Source: Paraphysomonas bandaiensis
Taxonomy: Eukaryota > Chrysophyceae
Direction: 5' to 3'
Assembly (NCBI GenBank): GCA_965644295.1
Contig: CBFFRP010000218.1
Location: 62,001-126,000 of the forward strand
DNA: 64,000 nt
The notes under the pieces were generated by a model, which searched no databases, was not told where the DNA came from, and saw only the letters and a list, made by a program, of their open reading frames with translations. This document shows positions 12,690 to 22,800 of this stretch, piece by piece. Position numbers and translations under genes: made by a program. How positions within the stretch are numbered: the stretch's first letter is position 1; the number at the start of each line of letters is the position of its first letter.

Positions 12690-12880
12690 ACTCGCAATCA
12701 ACATCAAGAACGGAAGTGGTCGCACCTTGGTGCTTGCGGCGACGCACAAGCAGCTTCTGTAGCGTTAAATAGTAGGATACTGGAATTTGTGCTGATTAGT
12801 TATGGGTAGAGTCTAACTAGTATGTCTAGCATTCAACTAGCCACTATATTGGTACAGGTTTTTAACGCCTATTGCTAAAT
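12690..12880 (+). repeat. R1 repeat copy, partial
   Basis: Contains the R1 block GTGGTCGCACCTTGGTGCTT, then GACGCACAAGCAGCTT and GTAGGATACTGG, ending near AACGCCTATTGCTA. Same orientation as the 56.6-kb copy, and inverted relative to the copy at 13145. Confidence 0.65.
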
Positions 12881-12911
12881 AAAAAGACTTTCAATAATAC
12901 AAGACACCGAA

Positions 12912-13130
12912 TTGTCGAACGTCGTCTGGGCGGCAATGCATAACGCTGCTTTCGAAACGGTAGTCGTAAAGATGCAAAGTGGCAACAAAGTTTCACTTAC
13001 CCGGACGGAGACTTCTTTATGCTCAATGGGGACGAAGAAGGTGGTGACAGTGAGAGTCGAGTACAGAATGACAACAAAATGCAAACTTAGATTCATGGTA
13101 ACAGACAACACGGAAGAGTGCATATCTTAG
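12912..13130 (+). other. Short ORF between inverted R1 copies
   Basis: A 72-codon frame lies in the unique centre of the inverted R1 pair. Its end (VRVEYRM, then LRFMVTDNTEECIS) loosely recalls the beta-strand pattern of SRP9-like proteins, but the likeness is short and there is no supporting splice structure. It may be cargo captured between repeats or chance. I do not assign a function. Confidence 0.2.
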
Positions 13131-13144
13131 TAGTGATCACCTTA

Positions 13145-13612
13145 TTATTAGCAATAGGCGTTTTCGAGGCTGTGGTACTCTGATTTCTTACTACTATTGA
13201 ACGCTACGAGTCACGGCAAGCACCAAGGTGCAACCACTTCGCTCTATCACTCAAAGCAAACACAGTGAGCAAACAGAATGTTGATATACCTGACATCTTC
13301 TGACTTCATGATTTTTGAGTCCTTAAAGTGAACAGCCCGGATACTTGACTTCAGCAGGCAGTCAAATACCCCGGATGCCTGTTATTCGTCAGGGCACAAA
13401 GGTGTCTACAAGAAGGTGAACTTATATTAGTGTCCCTCTTGTACCTTGTACCTTGTACCACCACACAACCATTCAGCTATGAGGGGGCAGAACGTTTCTG
13501 CTGTCTATGTATGCGGCTCACGTTAGTTTCCCAGAGAGTATCTCTGCAGCACTTATTTATCAGAACTCCGAACACCTCGAAAAGGAGCGAGTCCAACTTT
13601 GTTGAGAGAGAG
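13145..13612 (-). repeat. R1 repeat copy, near complete
   Basis: Starts TAGCAATAGGCGTT (reverse complement of the end of the 12690 copy), continues through CAAGGTGCAACCACTTCGCT, a TTGACTTCAGCAGG block and GTATGCGGCTCACGTTAG, and ends at the CCAACTTTGTTGAGAG terminus. It forms a large inverted pair with 12690-12880 around a 280-bp unique centre. Confidence 0.8.
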
Positions 13613-14147
13613 CATGTCTTAACAAGCATACCTGATACCGCAGCATGCAACACGCGCATGCCACAACCAGTAAGGTTTAAAGATTTTTCAGTAGAGCTAT
13701 GATTGTTAGGACTGATTCGGGCCAGAGTATGACTCCGCGGCACGTAGAGCTACTTACGTTTTTATGCATTAATCGTCGCCTCCGGAATAAAATGATACTT
13801 GAGCATATGTCGGCAGCTAATGTATAGGTAATTGAATACGAAGTTTAGTATCACATAATTACAATTTATTAGGAAAGTAATTATTGCAATTATAAATGAC
13901 TACAACCTGCATCAATTCGTTTATACGGAGCCCTGTGTTTCATGCTATGAAATGCAAGATATCAATCTTTGTAAGTACGAATAAAACGCACATCATATTA
14001 TTATTATATTTTAGTTTTAGAAAGAGAATTTTCTTCTCAAACACAATGCACCTGACAAGTACATATAACACTGCAAGTGTAGTTTAGTTTTATATTTAGT
14101 GTACTTTATCCGTAGACCTTAACAGCAATTCCAGAAAATGCGCCACA
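13613..14147. other. Intergenic
   Basis: About 530 bp downstream (3') of the lectin/HYR-like gene, AT-rich, without a supported gene. The frame at 13896-14087 is probably noncoding. Confidence 0.5.
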
Positions 14148-15269
14148 TTACATAGCACCACGTAGACGCCTGTTGGCATCGTCAGCCTTGTCGGCTTCGT
14201 TCTCGGCCTCGTCCTGAGCTTTCCGCTCAGCCTTTTGGGCCTGCTTATCCAAGTCATCTTTCTCATCATTCTTGATTGTTCCACGCTCACATTCCTGGTC
14301 CTTTAATTTATGACGTGGCACAAGTACAGTGAACTTCCCGTCAGCAGTGTTTCCATTTGCATCAGTGATCAAGTACTTTGCCTCATATATGCGATCATCG
14401 TCATCACGATCAGCTTTGAAGCAGAGCTGTCCGTCTTCCTCGTAGAATCCATAGGGACCCTGGTTGGAACTGGTCGACACAAAAGTAGCAGTCGCATCAC
14501 CACATGAATCAGAACCGGTGACAACAGAAGTATCAACACAGTAGTACTTCTTATTCGGTGGCCAGACACACACAGTGTCCAATCCAGTGGCCTGTGTGGG
14601 AGGAGTGGTATCTTTCACTCCAATAAACTGTGTCCCTGTCACAGCATCTCCGACTTCTCCATGTGCAGTCCAAGCACGGGAAATAGTATAATCATTTCCT
14701 TCCAAATGAAAGACAGTCTCCTTCAAGGAAAGAGTTAGAGCTCCACATCCAGATGTGGCAGTGGCAGATGCAGTTCCGAGTGCGGCTTCAGAAGTATCAT
14801 CTCCGCATTCGACATTGGCATCATCAGGTACATTGACAGTGATCTCACAATCAGGAATCGGGTCAATGACACACAATGCCTTCATACCATCTGATAGATC
14901 GCAGTATGTCTCCAATGCCATGTATGGTTTGCATCCATAGATACCATTACCATAATACTTTGGAGGACCAGATTCCACGTACCAACTGCGGGGAAGTTGC
15001 CCATTAAGTTCCGCACGAAGTTCAGTAAATGGTATCCATGTCCAGTCTCTGACATTGTTCATGAGTCCAACATTAGATCCAAGTTCAGCTCCAACACTCT
15101 GACAGACATCAGCAGCTGTATAGTAATTGGCTTCTTGTTGACTCAATCCAACACATTTCTCAATTACTGGACTCATATGATATCCATCCGGGCATTTCAA
15201 TGATGATGCAGATGCAATAGATGCAATGGATGCAATGGATGCAATAGCTGTTGCAAGAGAGTATATCAT
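14148..15269 (-). CDS. Secreted protein with C-type-lectin-like and HYR-like domains
   Basis: Single-exon frame of 373 residues. The start carries a hydrophobic signal-like stretch with Ala-Ser-Ile repeats (IASIASIASIASASS), followed by a Cys-rich module (KCPDGYHM, AADVCQSVGAELGS, ending ALCVIDP) that resembles a C-type-lectin-like fold of about 110 residues. Next come one or two beta-rich HYR-like modules with paired Cys, the typical GVKDTTPP boundary and VCVWPPNKKYYCVD, then LITDANGNTADGKFTV. The C-terminal ~50 residues are charged and helical (Lys/Asp/Glu/Ala) and end RRLRGAM. It is probably extracellular or cell-surface, involved in adhesion or wall/matrix contacts; this role is inferred from domain type. 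The short in-frame repeats in the signal region match a GATGCAATG repeat in the DNA. Confidence 0.82.
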   Translation of the reverse strand: MIYSLATAIASIASIASIASASSLKCPDGYHMSPVIEKCVGLSQQEANYYTAADVCQSVGAELGSNVGLMNNVRDWTWIPFTELRAELNGQLPRSWYVESGPPKYYGNGIYGCKPYMALETYCDLSDGMKALCVIDPIPDCEITVNVPDDANVECGDDTSEAALGTASATATSGCGALTLSLKETVFHLEGNDYTISRAWTAHGEVGDAVTGTQFIGVKDTTPPTQATGLDTVCVWPPNKKYYCVDTSVVTGSDSCGDATATFVSTSSNQGPYGFYEEDGQLCFKADRDDDDRIYEAKYLITDANGNTADGKFTVLVPRHKLKDQECERGTIKNDEKDDLDKQAQKAERKAQDEAENEADKADDANRRLRGAM

Positions 15270-16106
15270 ATTTGATTATTTTGATACAAGATTCTTCACT
15301 TGAAATTATGATCTTATGCAATCAATTGATTTCGAAAGTTAAACTGTCAATAAAGATTCAAACTATCAAAACGTCATCATAGATTTTATTTATAGAAGAT
15401 CTGATGGATAATTTGAAGGGAATGGAGAGGGAATCAACATATAGATATATACGTAGACATACTCAACCGTCAAATAATACATACGTATTCTATGTATAAG
15501 ATAAATATTAACGGTCACTTGAGGGAATGATGGGAACACATGGATATTCTTGAATAATACAGTGTATTTTATAGACTCTGTATTGTATTATGCGTGTGTG
15601 TGTGTGTTTGTGTATGTGTATGTGTGTACATATACGTGTGTGTGTGTGCATGTGTGTATTGTAGTATATTGCTGTACTGCTGCATATAATACACAGTATA
15701 CTGTACTTGATCACTCTATCCATATGGTGGATTTTCAGTATACTCTTAACATATACTCGTCACTGGGATGTGGTTCGTAGTGGAATTTTCACATAAAAAT
15801 AAAGACTTTTCCATGAAAAAAACAATGATTTCTATGAACAATCCCTCTCTATACTTTTCGGCAGTAACCATCTTATTTTTCGGGAATTACTTGAAGTAAA
15901 ATTACACTCTATTACTAAAGTACAACTACGGCTATAATACAGAGAATTGTTATCTCAATATTAGAGGCATCTTGGAACAAAAACATACAAAGGATGCCTA
16001 TATATATACACATATATATACACACATCTATCTATCTATCTCTACATACATACATACATAGGCGCTCGATCTCATTAATCACCTTATTAATATTCTTTTC
16101 ATAATA
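15270..16106. other. Divergent intergenic region
   Basis: Lies between the minus-strand 15269 start and the plus-strand 16107 start. It has a GTGTGT/ATGTGT microsatellite at about 15590-15665 and a TATC/TACA microsatellite at about 16025-16063. No gene is visible. Confidence 0.6.
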
Positions 16107-16703
16107 ATGAAACGTAAAGCAATTAAACAAATATCTCCAACTATGAAGAATATACAAACATCTTTCATAGATGATTCAAGTGATCATTCTGTCTATACAA
16201 TTGAAAACAAAATGAAAACTATAGAAACTCAATTGAAATCTCATAGAATACAGTTGGAATCTCATAGAATACAACTGAAACATCTTGTTATTCATAACAA
16301 TCATTTGGACCTTTCGGATATTGTATTTGCAGTGTTCCAACAAGTGATCGATGGTGGGATTTCGTCAACAAATAAACAAAAGTTTTCATCAGTTCACACT
16401 TTCTTTGCTTTTATGAATGACCCAGGAATCAATATTGCTGAACGATGTCGGGTTCGTGAGGAAGTGTTTGTCAATGCTGCTACGATAACAGGCCTGCCAC
16501 GAACTGAAAGTGACGTATATTTGAAATGCATCAAAGCTTTTAGGACCAAGCGCAACGAGGAGCAGCATCCAAATCTGAACAAAGAAACTTGTCGTTCAGT
16601 CATTAATGAGTGCTTTGAAGTCGGCTCACTTGAGCACACCGCGTTTCACCATTTTTTAGATTGTTTGAATATTCCCGAAAATAAAGATGAGGTTTTTTTT
16701 TAA
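16107..16703 (+). CDS. Orphan single-exon protein, 198 aa
   Basis: Continuous frame with ATG in an AT-rich leader. Residues about 30-60 are helical with an internal repeat (LKSHRIQLESHRIQLK), and the rest looks like a compact helical domain with well-spaced hydrophobics (DIVFAVFQQVIDGGI, HTFFAFMNDPGI, ERCRVREEVFVNAATITGLPR). It ends in a run of eight T. Coding character is good, but I do not recognise a family. It lies near a Myb-like ORF, and the pair might derive from a mobile element; this is only a suggestion. Confidence 0.6.
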   Translation: MKRKAIKQISPTMKNIQTSFIDDSSDHSVYTIENKMKTIETQLKSHRIQLESHRIQLKHLVIHNNHLDLSDIVFAVFQQVIDGGISSTNKQKFSSVHTFFAFMNDPGINIAERCRVREEVFVNAATITGLPRTESDVYLKCIKAFRTKRNEEQHPNLNKETCRSVINECFEVGSLEHTAFHHFLDCLNIPENKDEVFF

Positions 16704-17310
16704 CTCTGTTTAATCATTACCAGAGAAAATTGTTTTCAAATGTTTCGTATTGTGATAAACAACTAATCGTACATATATCGGTATTTAACCTCATCTGTGT
16801 TTCTGTGTATTACTCTTAAAGGCCATGCACTTCCTGCCTACTTGGACATGAGGTGGTAATCTCAATTTCAGGGCTTGTTGTTCTGGACCTCATCTCCCAC
16901 CACCAGGGGGAATCATCATCATAATAATAATAGCTGGCTGATTAACTACACAATAATAATATGAACATATACATGAGTATATTCTTTTTTATTCTTATAA
17001 ACAATAAAGCTAACTTAATTGGGGGGGGGCTCCATCATTCACTGCGCACGCACTGCAGGGCGCAAAAAGAAAAGAAAAGATATAAGATGTAGTAGCTAGG
17101 AGCTAGCTACACTTTGGTGGTCGTAAAATAGGAGCTAGCTACTCTTTGTTCATAAATGGAATTCTACATTAATCCAAAAATGCCCTCTGTAGCAATACGT
17201 ATATACTTCTGTGAATAATTATCCCCAACCTGATAAAACAACCATCTTTATTAGCTAGAAATCATATTGCAGAGGATACGTTAAATATACAGTCCCTGTT
17301 ACAGTCCAAG
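16704..17310. other. Intergenic
   Basis: No supported gene. It includes a run of G at about 17021-17030, a short AAAAGAAAAG purine tract and a repeated AGGAGCTAGCTAC motif (about 17098-17110 and 17131-17142). Confidence 0.5.
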
Positions 17311-17544
17311 TTATAGGCTGTCCGGTGATGTTGATAATTGTTCAGGTTGAGTATGAACTTTGTGTTTAACAGTATTGTTCCATCTCTTGACGCACTGATT
17401 TGGCGTACGGCCATTAGCCATGTAGTTTCTGACATTTACCCACGACACCCGACCTCCGCAGCCTTTCCTCTTGAACAGATTCAAGGCGGCACATAGCGTG
17501 TCGACTTCAGCGGCGGTCCAGTGTGTCCATATTTTTTTATGCAT
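17311..17544 (-). CDS. Myb/SANT-like DNA-binding protein, small
   Basis: From the ATG at 17544 the frame encodes 77 residues dominated by one Myb/SANT-type repeat: HWTAAEVDTLCAALNLF, then RVSWVNVRNYM and GRTPNQCVKRWNN, with the three expected Trp positions and the typical GRT-x-x-QC-x-x-RW helix. The protein has little else, so it may be a partial gene or a terminal exon. A neighbouring minus frame at 17562-17786 (TGSDSGECVTKILLPLY) might be an upstream exon, but no clean splice pair connects it. Single-repeat Myb-like proteins are found both as host transcription factors and in transposons. Confidence 0.55.
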   Translation of the reverse strand: MHKKIWTHWTAAEVDTLCAALNLFKRKGCGGRVSWVNVRNYMANGRTPNQCVKRWNNTVKHKVHTQPEQLSTSPDSL

Positions 17545-17786
17545 AAAATAATGGGGAGAGGTCAAACTTTTTTCACATCGTTGTTGTGATGTCTGCAGCC
17601 TCTGTTTTTGAGCATGTTTATCCCTCCATTGTAGAGAGGGAGCAGAATTTTAGTGACGCATTCACCGGAGTCAGAACCAGTGTATTGAGGAAGATCAAGG
17701 TGAGTGTTGAAAAAAGCAATTCTGAGATAATAGCACCCATCAATACCACAATTAGAGATTAAAAGGAAGTTCATAAGGTAGTTCAT

Positions 17787-18191
17787 AAGGTATACTGTAG
17801 ATCAAAAGGAAGTTAATCCGGTTGTTCAAAGGGAGGTCATAAGGGAAGAAGTCATGTTAATGAAGTCCATACAGGAGTTCATTAATAAGCAAACTAAACT
17901 TGGGAAAAAAAATTCCCAAATACTTTTATTAATGATTTCTGTGTTTTCATAATATATATTAAGTACTTAAATTATTACGATAGGTTTCACACATATTATA
18001 AACAAATACCAGAAAACTTAAATTTAAAAAACGAGAAATATACGAACGTCGGCTTAAAAATTGAAATCGTAGTAAGTAGAACGCAACTAAATATCAATTA
18101 TTATTCTTGATGATACTCCGCTTTTCTTGTATATTATATATATTATCAGGTTACCAAAATTACATTAGTGTGTGGCTTCATTTTTCTTCTA
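17787..18191. other. Intergenic, AT-rich
   Basis: No coding frame or RNA gene can be supported. Begins with short imperfect AAAGGAAGTTCATAAGG repeats at about 17760-17840. Confidence 0.45.
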
Positions 18192-18456
18192 CTAGAAGTT
18201 TTCTTCTGTGGAAGACGGAGTCGAAATCCGAGTAAATGAGCACTCGTAATCGTCGTGGTACATATCTCTTGCCACAACTTCACATATTTCACATGGGTCC
18301 GCCTATATACAAAAGTTTATACATATGATGACTATAAAACATACATGTACATAATATATATATATAGCTACATATTAGTACCCGCGAGATGCACACGTTA
18401 CACATAACGTCTGCTTTCTGCCGGTGTCTCTGGAAACTAGCATCTGACGGTTTGCC
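18192..18456 (-). CDS. Possible two-exon zinc-binding gene end
   Basis: On the minus strand, exons 18382-18456 and 18192-18302 are flanked by CAG / GT and TAG signals and join in phase 0. Together they read QKADVMCNVCISR followed by ADPCEICEVVARDMYH and a stop. Four Cys in two C-x2-C pairs suggest a zinc-binding module. Both exons are short and no upstream exons were found, so this could be chance. A competing frame across the same junction is also open, which lowers confidence. Confidence 0.3.
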
Positions 18457-19886
18457 CTGCTATGTGTTACCTTCTTTGCTTCGCAGTCTACACATTCTGT
18501 GTTGTATCATCATCTAAGTCTATATAACCCACAGTCACGGAAAGGACAAGCGCATCTGACCTTCATAACATATTTTATAAATGTTGTATACTCCAGTACA
18601 CATATACAGTAACAAGCATAAAACATGACTCTCATCTAGTTACTATCGCATGCACCAACAAATGCTCAACTATACAACACGATTTAGTTAGCTACACATG
18701 GGCACACGACGTGTTGTATGTTTAAGCCGGATCATACGCTCCTGCTCAATCTACTTGTCCTGACACAAACAACTTGCGGTCGGTGTCTTCGGCAAATGTC
18801 GCCTGTATAATATGCGGTAGATCTTTCAGACCCTCTTCAAGGTGGTGTTCACAGCAGCAGGTAGTCTGGAGTGGAGTGGAGAGTAGCTCTGGCGCCGGGT
18901 CCTCCCATGGTCATGACGCGACCTCACTTGTGCAATTTTGCACACTGAGACGCATGAAACAGATGTCTACCAAAATCTGTTACAAATTCAAGCTGACTCC
19001 AAATTGCGTGCACTCATCCAGCACATGCATCTACCTTGCACTCTTCTCTCGAGTGACTTACGTTAGTAGGAAACTGTGCACCTTCCCCGTTCGGATGAAA
19101 AACTACTAAGCAAAAATAACAGTGTCAGAGCCTTGTTATAATCTCAATGACATATATAGGTCAGGAGAAACCACAAGACTCTACTAGGCAGTAGATGTGT
19201 GGAAATCCATAACAGGTCTAATCATATTGCCATTAAGTCGAGGTAAAGCAATTTCACCAGGTTTCATATCTAAGTATTGAGTTATTATTTTACTGTCATT
19301 TGTATCTGAGAGGTTAACGATAGACACACAGCGTACTAATATTGCAGTATTGAATGGCCCTTCTGGATCAACATGTTCACGCACAAGGTAAATGAATTGG
19401 ATTCGCACAAATGTTAAAAAAAACATATTCCACATATTTTAATGAACTACCTTTGAATTTCCTTATTTCACTAGTGAAACATTGGTAGTGCTATGTAAAT
19501 CTTTAAGCAACGATATCATGCGTTTCTAATTGTTCTTTTGTAATTGAATGGTCTCGCCTTTTCATCATCGAGTTCACCTTTGTGTGTAGATACATTACTT
19601 ATCAAAAAAACTGTATCTGTGCTACTACCTATTGGTACATTTCTTCTAGCCAATTAATTGGTACGCAAGCCTACTGCACTGCACGTATGTGTTTTGCCAG
19701 GGCTCCATTCATTCTCATTTTAACTATATTGTTCGCACTGTGGTAATTCAAGATCAATCCGTTTCATACGGCATGAAGCAGTTTACTTATATGATATCGA
19801 CTTTTTTATAATTCAAATACTGCTTCTATCTAGAATGCTAGCTACCTGGTCAACAGAAGCATCACATACTACTCGATTTCAACATA
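18457..19886. other. Gene-poor stretch downstream of the kinesin gene
   Basis: About 1.4 kb without a convincing gene. A minus frame at 19184-19435 (VDPEGPFNTAILVRCVSIV, then MKPGEIALPRLNGNMI) has some protein character and could be a decayed exon, but nothing recognisable flanks it. Confidence 0.4.
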
Positions 19887-22800
19887 TTAGGACTGAGCGC
19901 ATTCCGCAGGTTGCTCCATATCCGTTGAGGGTGCATCACTCCCGCTTGCTTTTACTCGATTTCTTCTTCCTCTTCGACCTTGAGCAGCTCCACCAGGAGC
20001 TGACGATGCAGAATTATCGATAACATTTCCGCTTAACGCGTCACCAAATTTACGGACAGAATTAGACTGTTTACAAGTACTATTTAACTTGTCCTTGTCC
20101 GCACTTGGGATAGGAGAAGTATGAGCATTCTCAATATCTGATTCATCAGATCGGAACTTTTTTGTTGTATTCTCTTCATCACAATCGTCTGAATACAAAT
20201 ACAATTTATTAGGAATTCAAAATAAAATGGTATTGAATACAGCAACACGCCACAACAATACGTACCATGCAACCGCTTGCTTCCAGAGCACTCCGATAAA
20301 CATAAGTTATCTTCTCCGAGTTTTTTGGACAATGTCTCAGCTTTTGCTTTGAAAGTGGCTACACTGGCACGTAGTTCCTTATTTTCTTTTAAGAGCTCAA
20401 TATTTTCTTCCTCCAACACTTGTACCTCTACATTCACTGCAGTTTTGCTTCCTGCTAGCTGTGAATCACTAGCTAACAGCTTCTGCTCAGTTTCCTGAAC
20501 TTTAATGTGTTCGAGCTCCAATTGAGTGTTCAGTTCAAGACATCTATCGTTAGCTTCCCTTAGTGATGTCTTAGTAGCCTCATAGCGCCTTTCCAGAGCC
20601 AACTTCTGGGCCTGAAGGGAATCTACCTCTGCCTTGATTGTGGTGATTTCGGACGTCATGGCAGCTTGATCAGCTTTTAGGGACTCGATAGTTCCAACAG
20701 CGCTTTTCCATTTGCTGGCCAAAGCCGTAACCGAATCGGATAAATCCTGCGCACCAAGCACGTCATTTAGAGTCTTCAAAATAATAGCTTGCAATTTTTA
20801 TACACGCAAAAACATTACCAAACAGTGTGCAAATAGCTCACCTGCTCGATTACACTTTCCTCCATTGAGGTATCTGTCAATACTAGGCCAGATACATCTA
20901 TGCCACATTTCTTCAACACATTAACGACTGCCTGCTTTTCTCCTTCATACTCCTGTAACTGTCTTGAGCACTCCTTCAGTTTACTTTTCAAAGTACTAGA
21001 CATGAGCTGTGATTGCTCTAACTGAGAAGTCACATCATTGAGTTGCAACTGGAGAGTGGATGTGTCAACTGTAGAACTGTGCGTACAAAAGTAGGAATGT
21101 ATTTTATCTCGTGCCACATCACAACAGTAATATATCTTACCTCTTACTCCTAGTCTGGGTTGTAGTGGTCAATCGCTGTTGTAAATCTTCATACGCAGCT
21201 TTGAGCTGACTGAGTTGTTTTTTGTAAATTTTACATTCCTCAGTCTTCTTATTTTTATCTTCTCGTACTTGCTTTATTTTTTCATACTGATCTTTGGTTA
21301 GCTTCGACTTCTCTAAGTGAGCTATACGCTTATCCTTGCTCTCGATGGTTTCGGATACTTCGAGGCGGTACGATTCGTATTGTTTTTCCATATCCTTCAA
21401 CTCTGCAGCTAACTGCATATTTGAACCCGTCAAATCATCAATTCTCCGTTGAAGTACTGATTGTTCTTCTGAAGAGATGAGTTCAGATTCAGAACGTTGA
21501 TCGACCTGCTGTTTCAGAATCTCAATTTGAGCTTTCAATTCGCAGCATTCTTCCTTAGACTCCTGAAGGTTCTTCCGAACATTCTGCATAGTCGCATAGC
21601 CTTCATTACGCTCGGTTTCATATCTTGATTTCAGTTTGTCCATTTCTTCCTCAGCAGCCTTCATCAGCATTGCAAGCTCATTGGAGCTTTTCTTGTCATA
21701 GTCCGACAACTGATCACGCAGAGTCTTGCACTCACTACTTGCAGCTCCGAATTGGGCCTCAGCATCAAGCTTCTGTTCAATGAGTGTATTCATTTCAGAG
21801 ATTAGCTGCTGGTACTCGTCACTGGATGTGGCATTGGCAGATGTAGAGAGAAGCTGAATTTCCTTATCTTTTTCCATTAAAAGACTTTTCACCTCTTCAA
21901 TCTGATTTGTCAATGTAGCTCGCTCTTCCGACGCAGACGACAAGACACTGTCAAGTGATTGCTGCAACATATCGACTTTGTCAGTGAGAGACTCATTTTC
22001 TTCTTTATACTTTTCCAAGGCTAATTCCTGTTGTTCAGCCACACATAAATCTGACTCCAACTGCTCAATGGTTTTCTTCAATTCAATGATAGTTTCTTCC
22101 CGAGATGCAATTTCAGATTTCAGATTTTCAAAATCTGCAGTAACGTTAGCTGTACTATGCGCTTCATCTTTACTATTCTCCAACTCCTTTAGGCGCTTTT
22201 GAAGATCATCGACAGTTTCGCACAACAGAGTGTTTTCGCTTTTAGCATCCATTAATTGTGAAGTTAAAGCATCATATTCGCTGTGCAGATGAGTCAGATC
22301 GTCTTTTGCTCTTTTGTACCGGTTCTGTACATCAGCATAGTCTTGCGTCAAGTCATTTAGTTGAGCTGTGACAGTATTTCGTGATGACTTCATGGCCTCC
22401 ATTTCCGTGCTGAGGTCACTGTGTTCACTCACCTCAAGCTGATTCATCAAATCACGCAGTTTGTCCTCCAATGTATTCTTTTCGTTGATTACTGATTTAT
22501 GCGTGCTCTGGAGAGCACTAAGTTCCGACGACACACGGTGAAATTCAGAGTTAAGCGCATTAAATTGGGCAATTTGTGCGTTGTTGCCAGCAGCGGATTC
22601 TGTCATTTTAGAAAGCAGCTCCTGAAGTTTGTGAATCTCACACTGCATTTTCTCCTCCTTAAAAAGAAATTCTGACTCCTGTTTACTCCCTGCCTTCTCG
22701 ATATTAGCCAACTGAAGAGTTAAGGATTCCTTTTCTCCTTTCAAAAGATCCACCTGAGTCATCAGATGACCAATTCTTTTGACTGACACATCTGCGTCAC

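Noticed and set aside
12912-13130. SRP9 homologue
   Set aside because: Only a short strand-like similarity at the C-terminal end, no upstream domain and a position between repeats; recorded only as an ORF.
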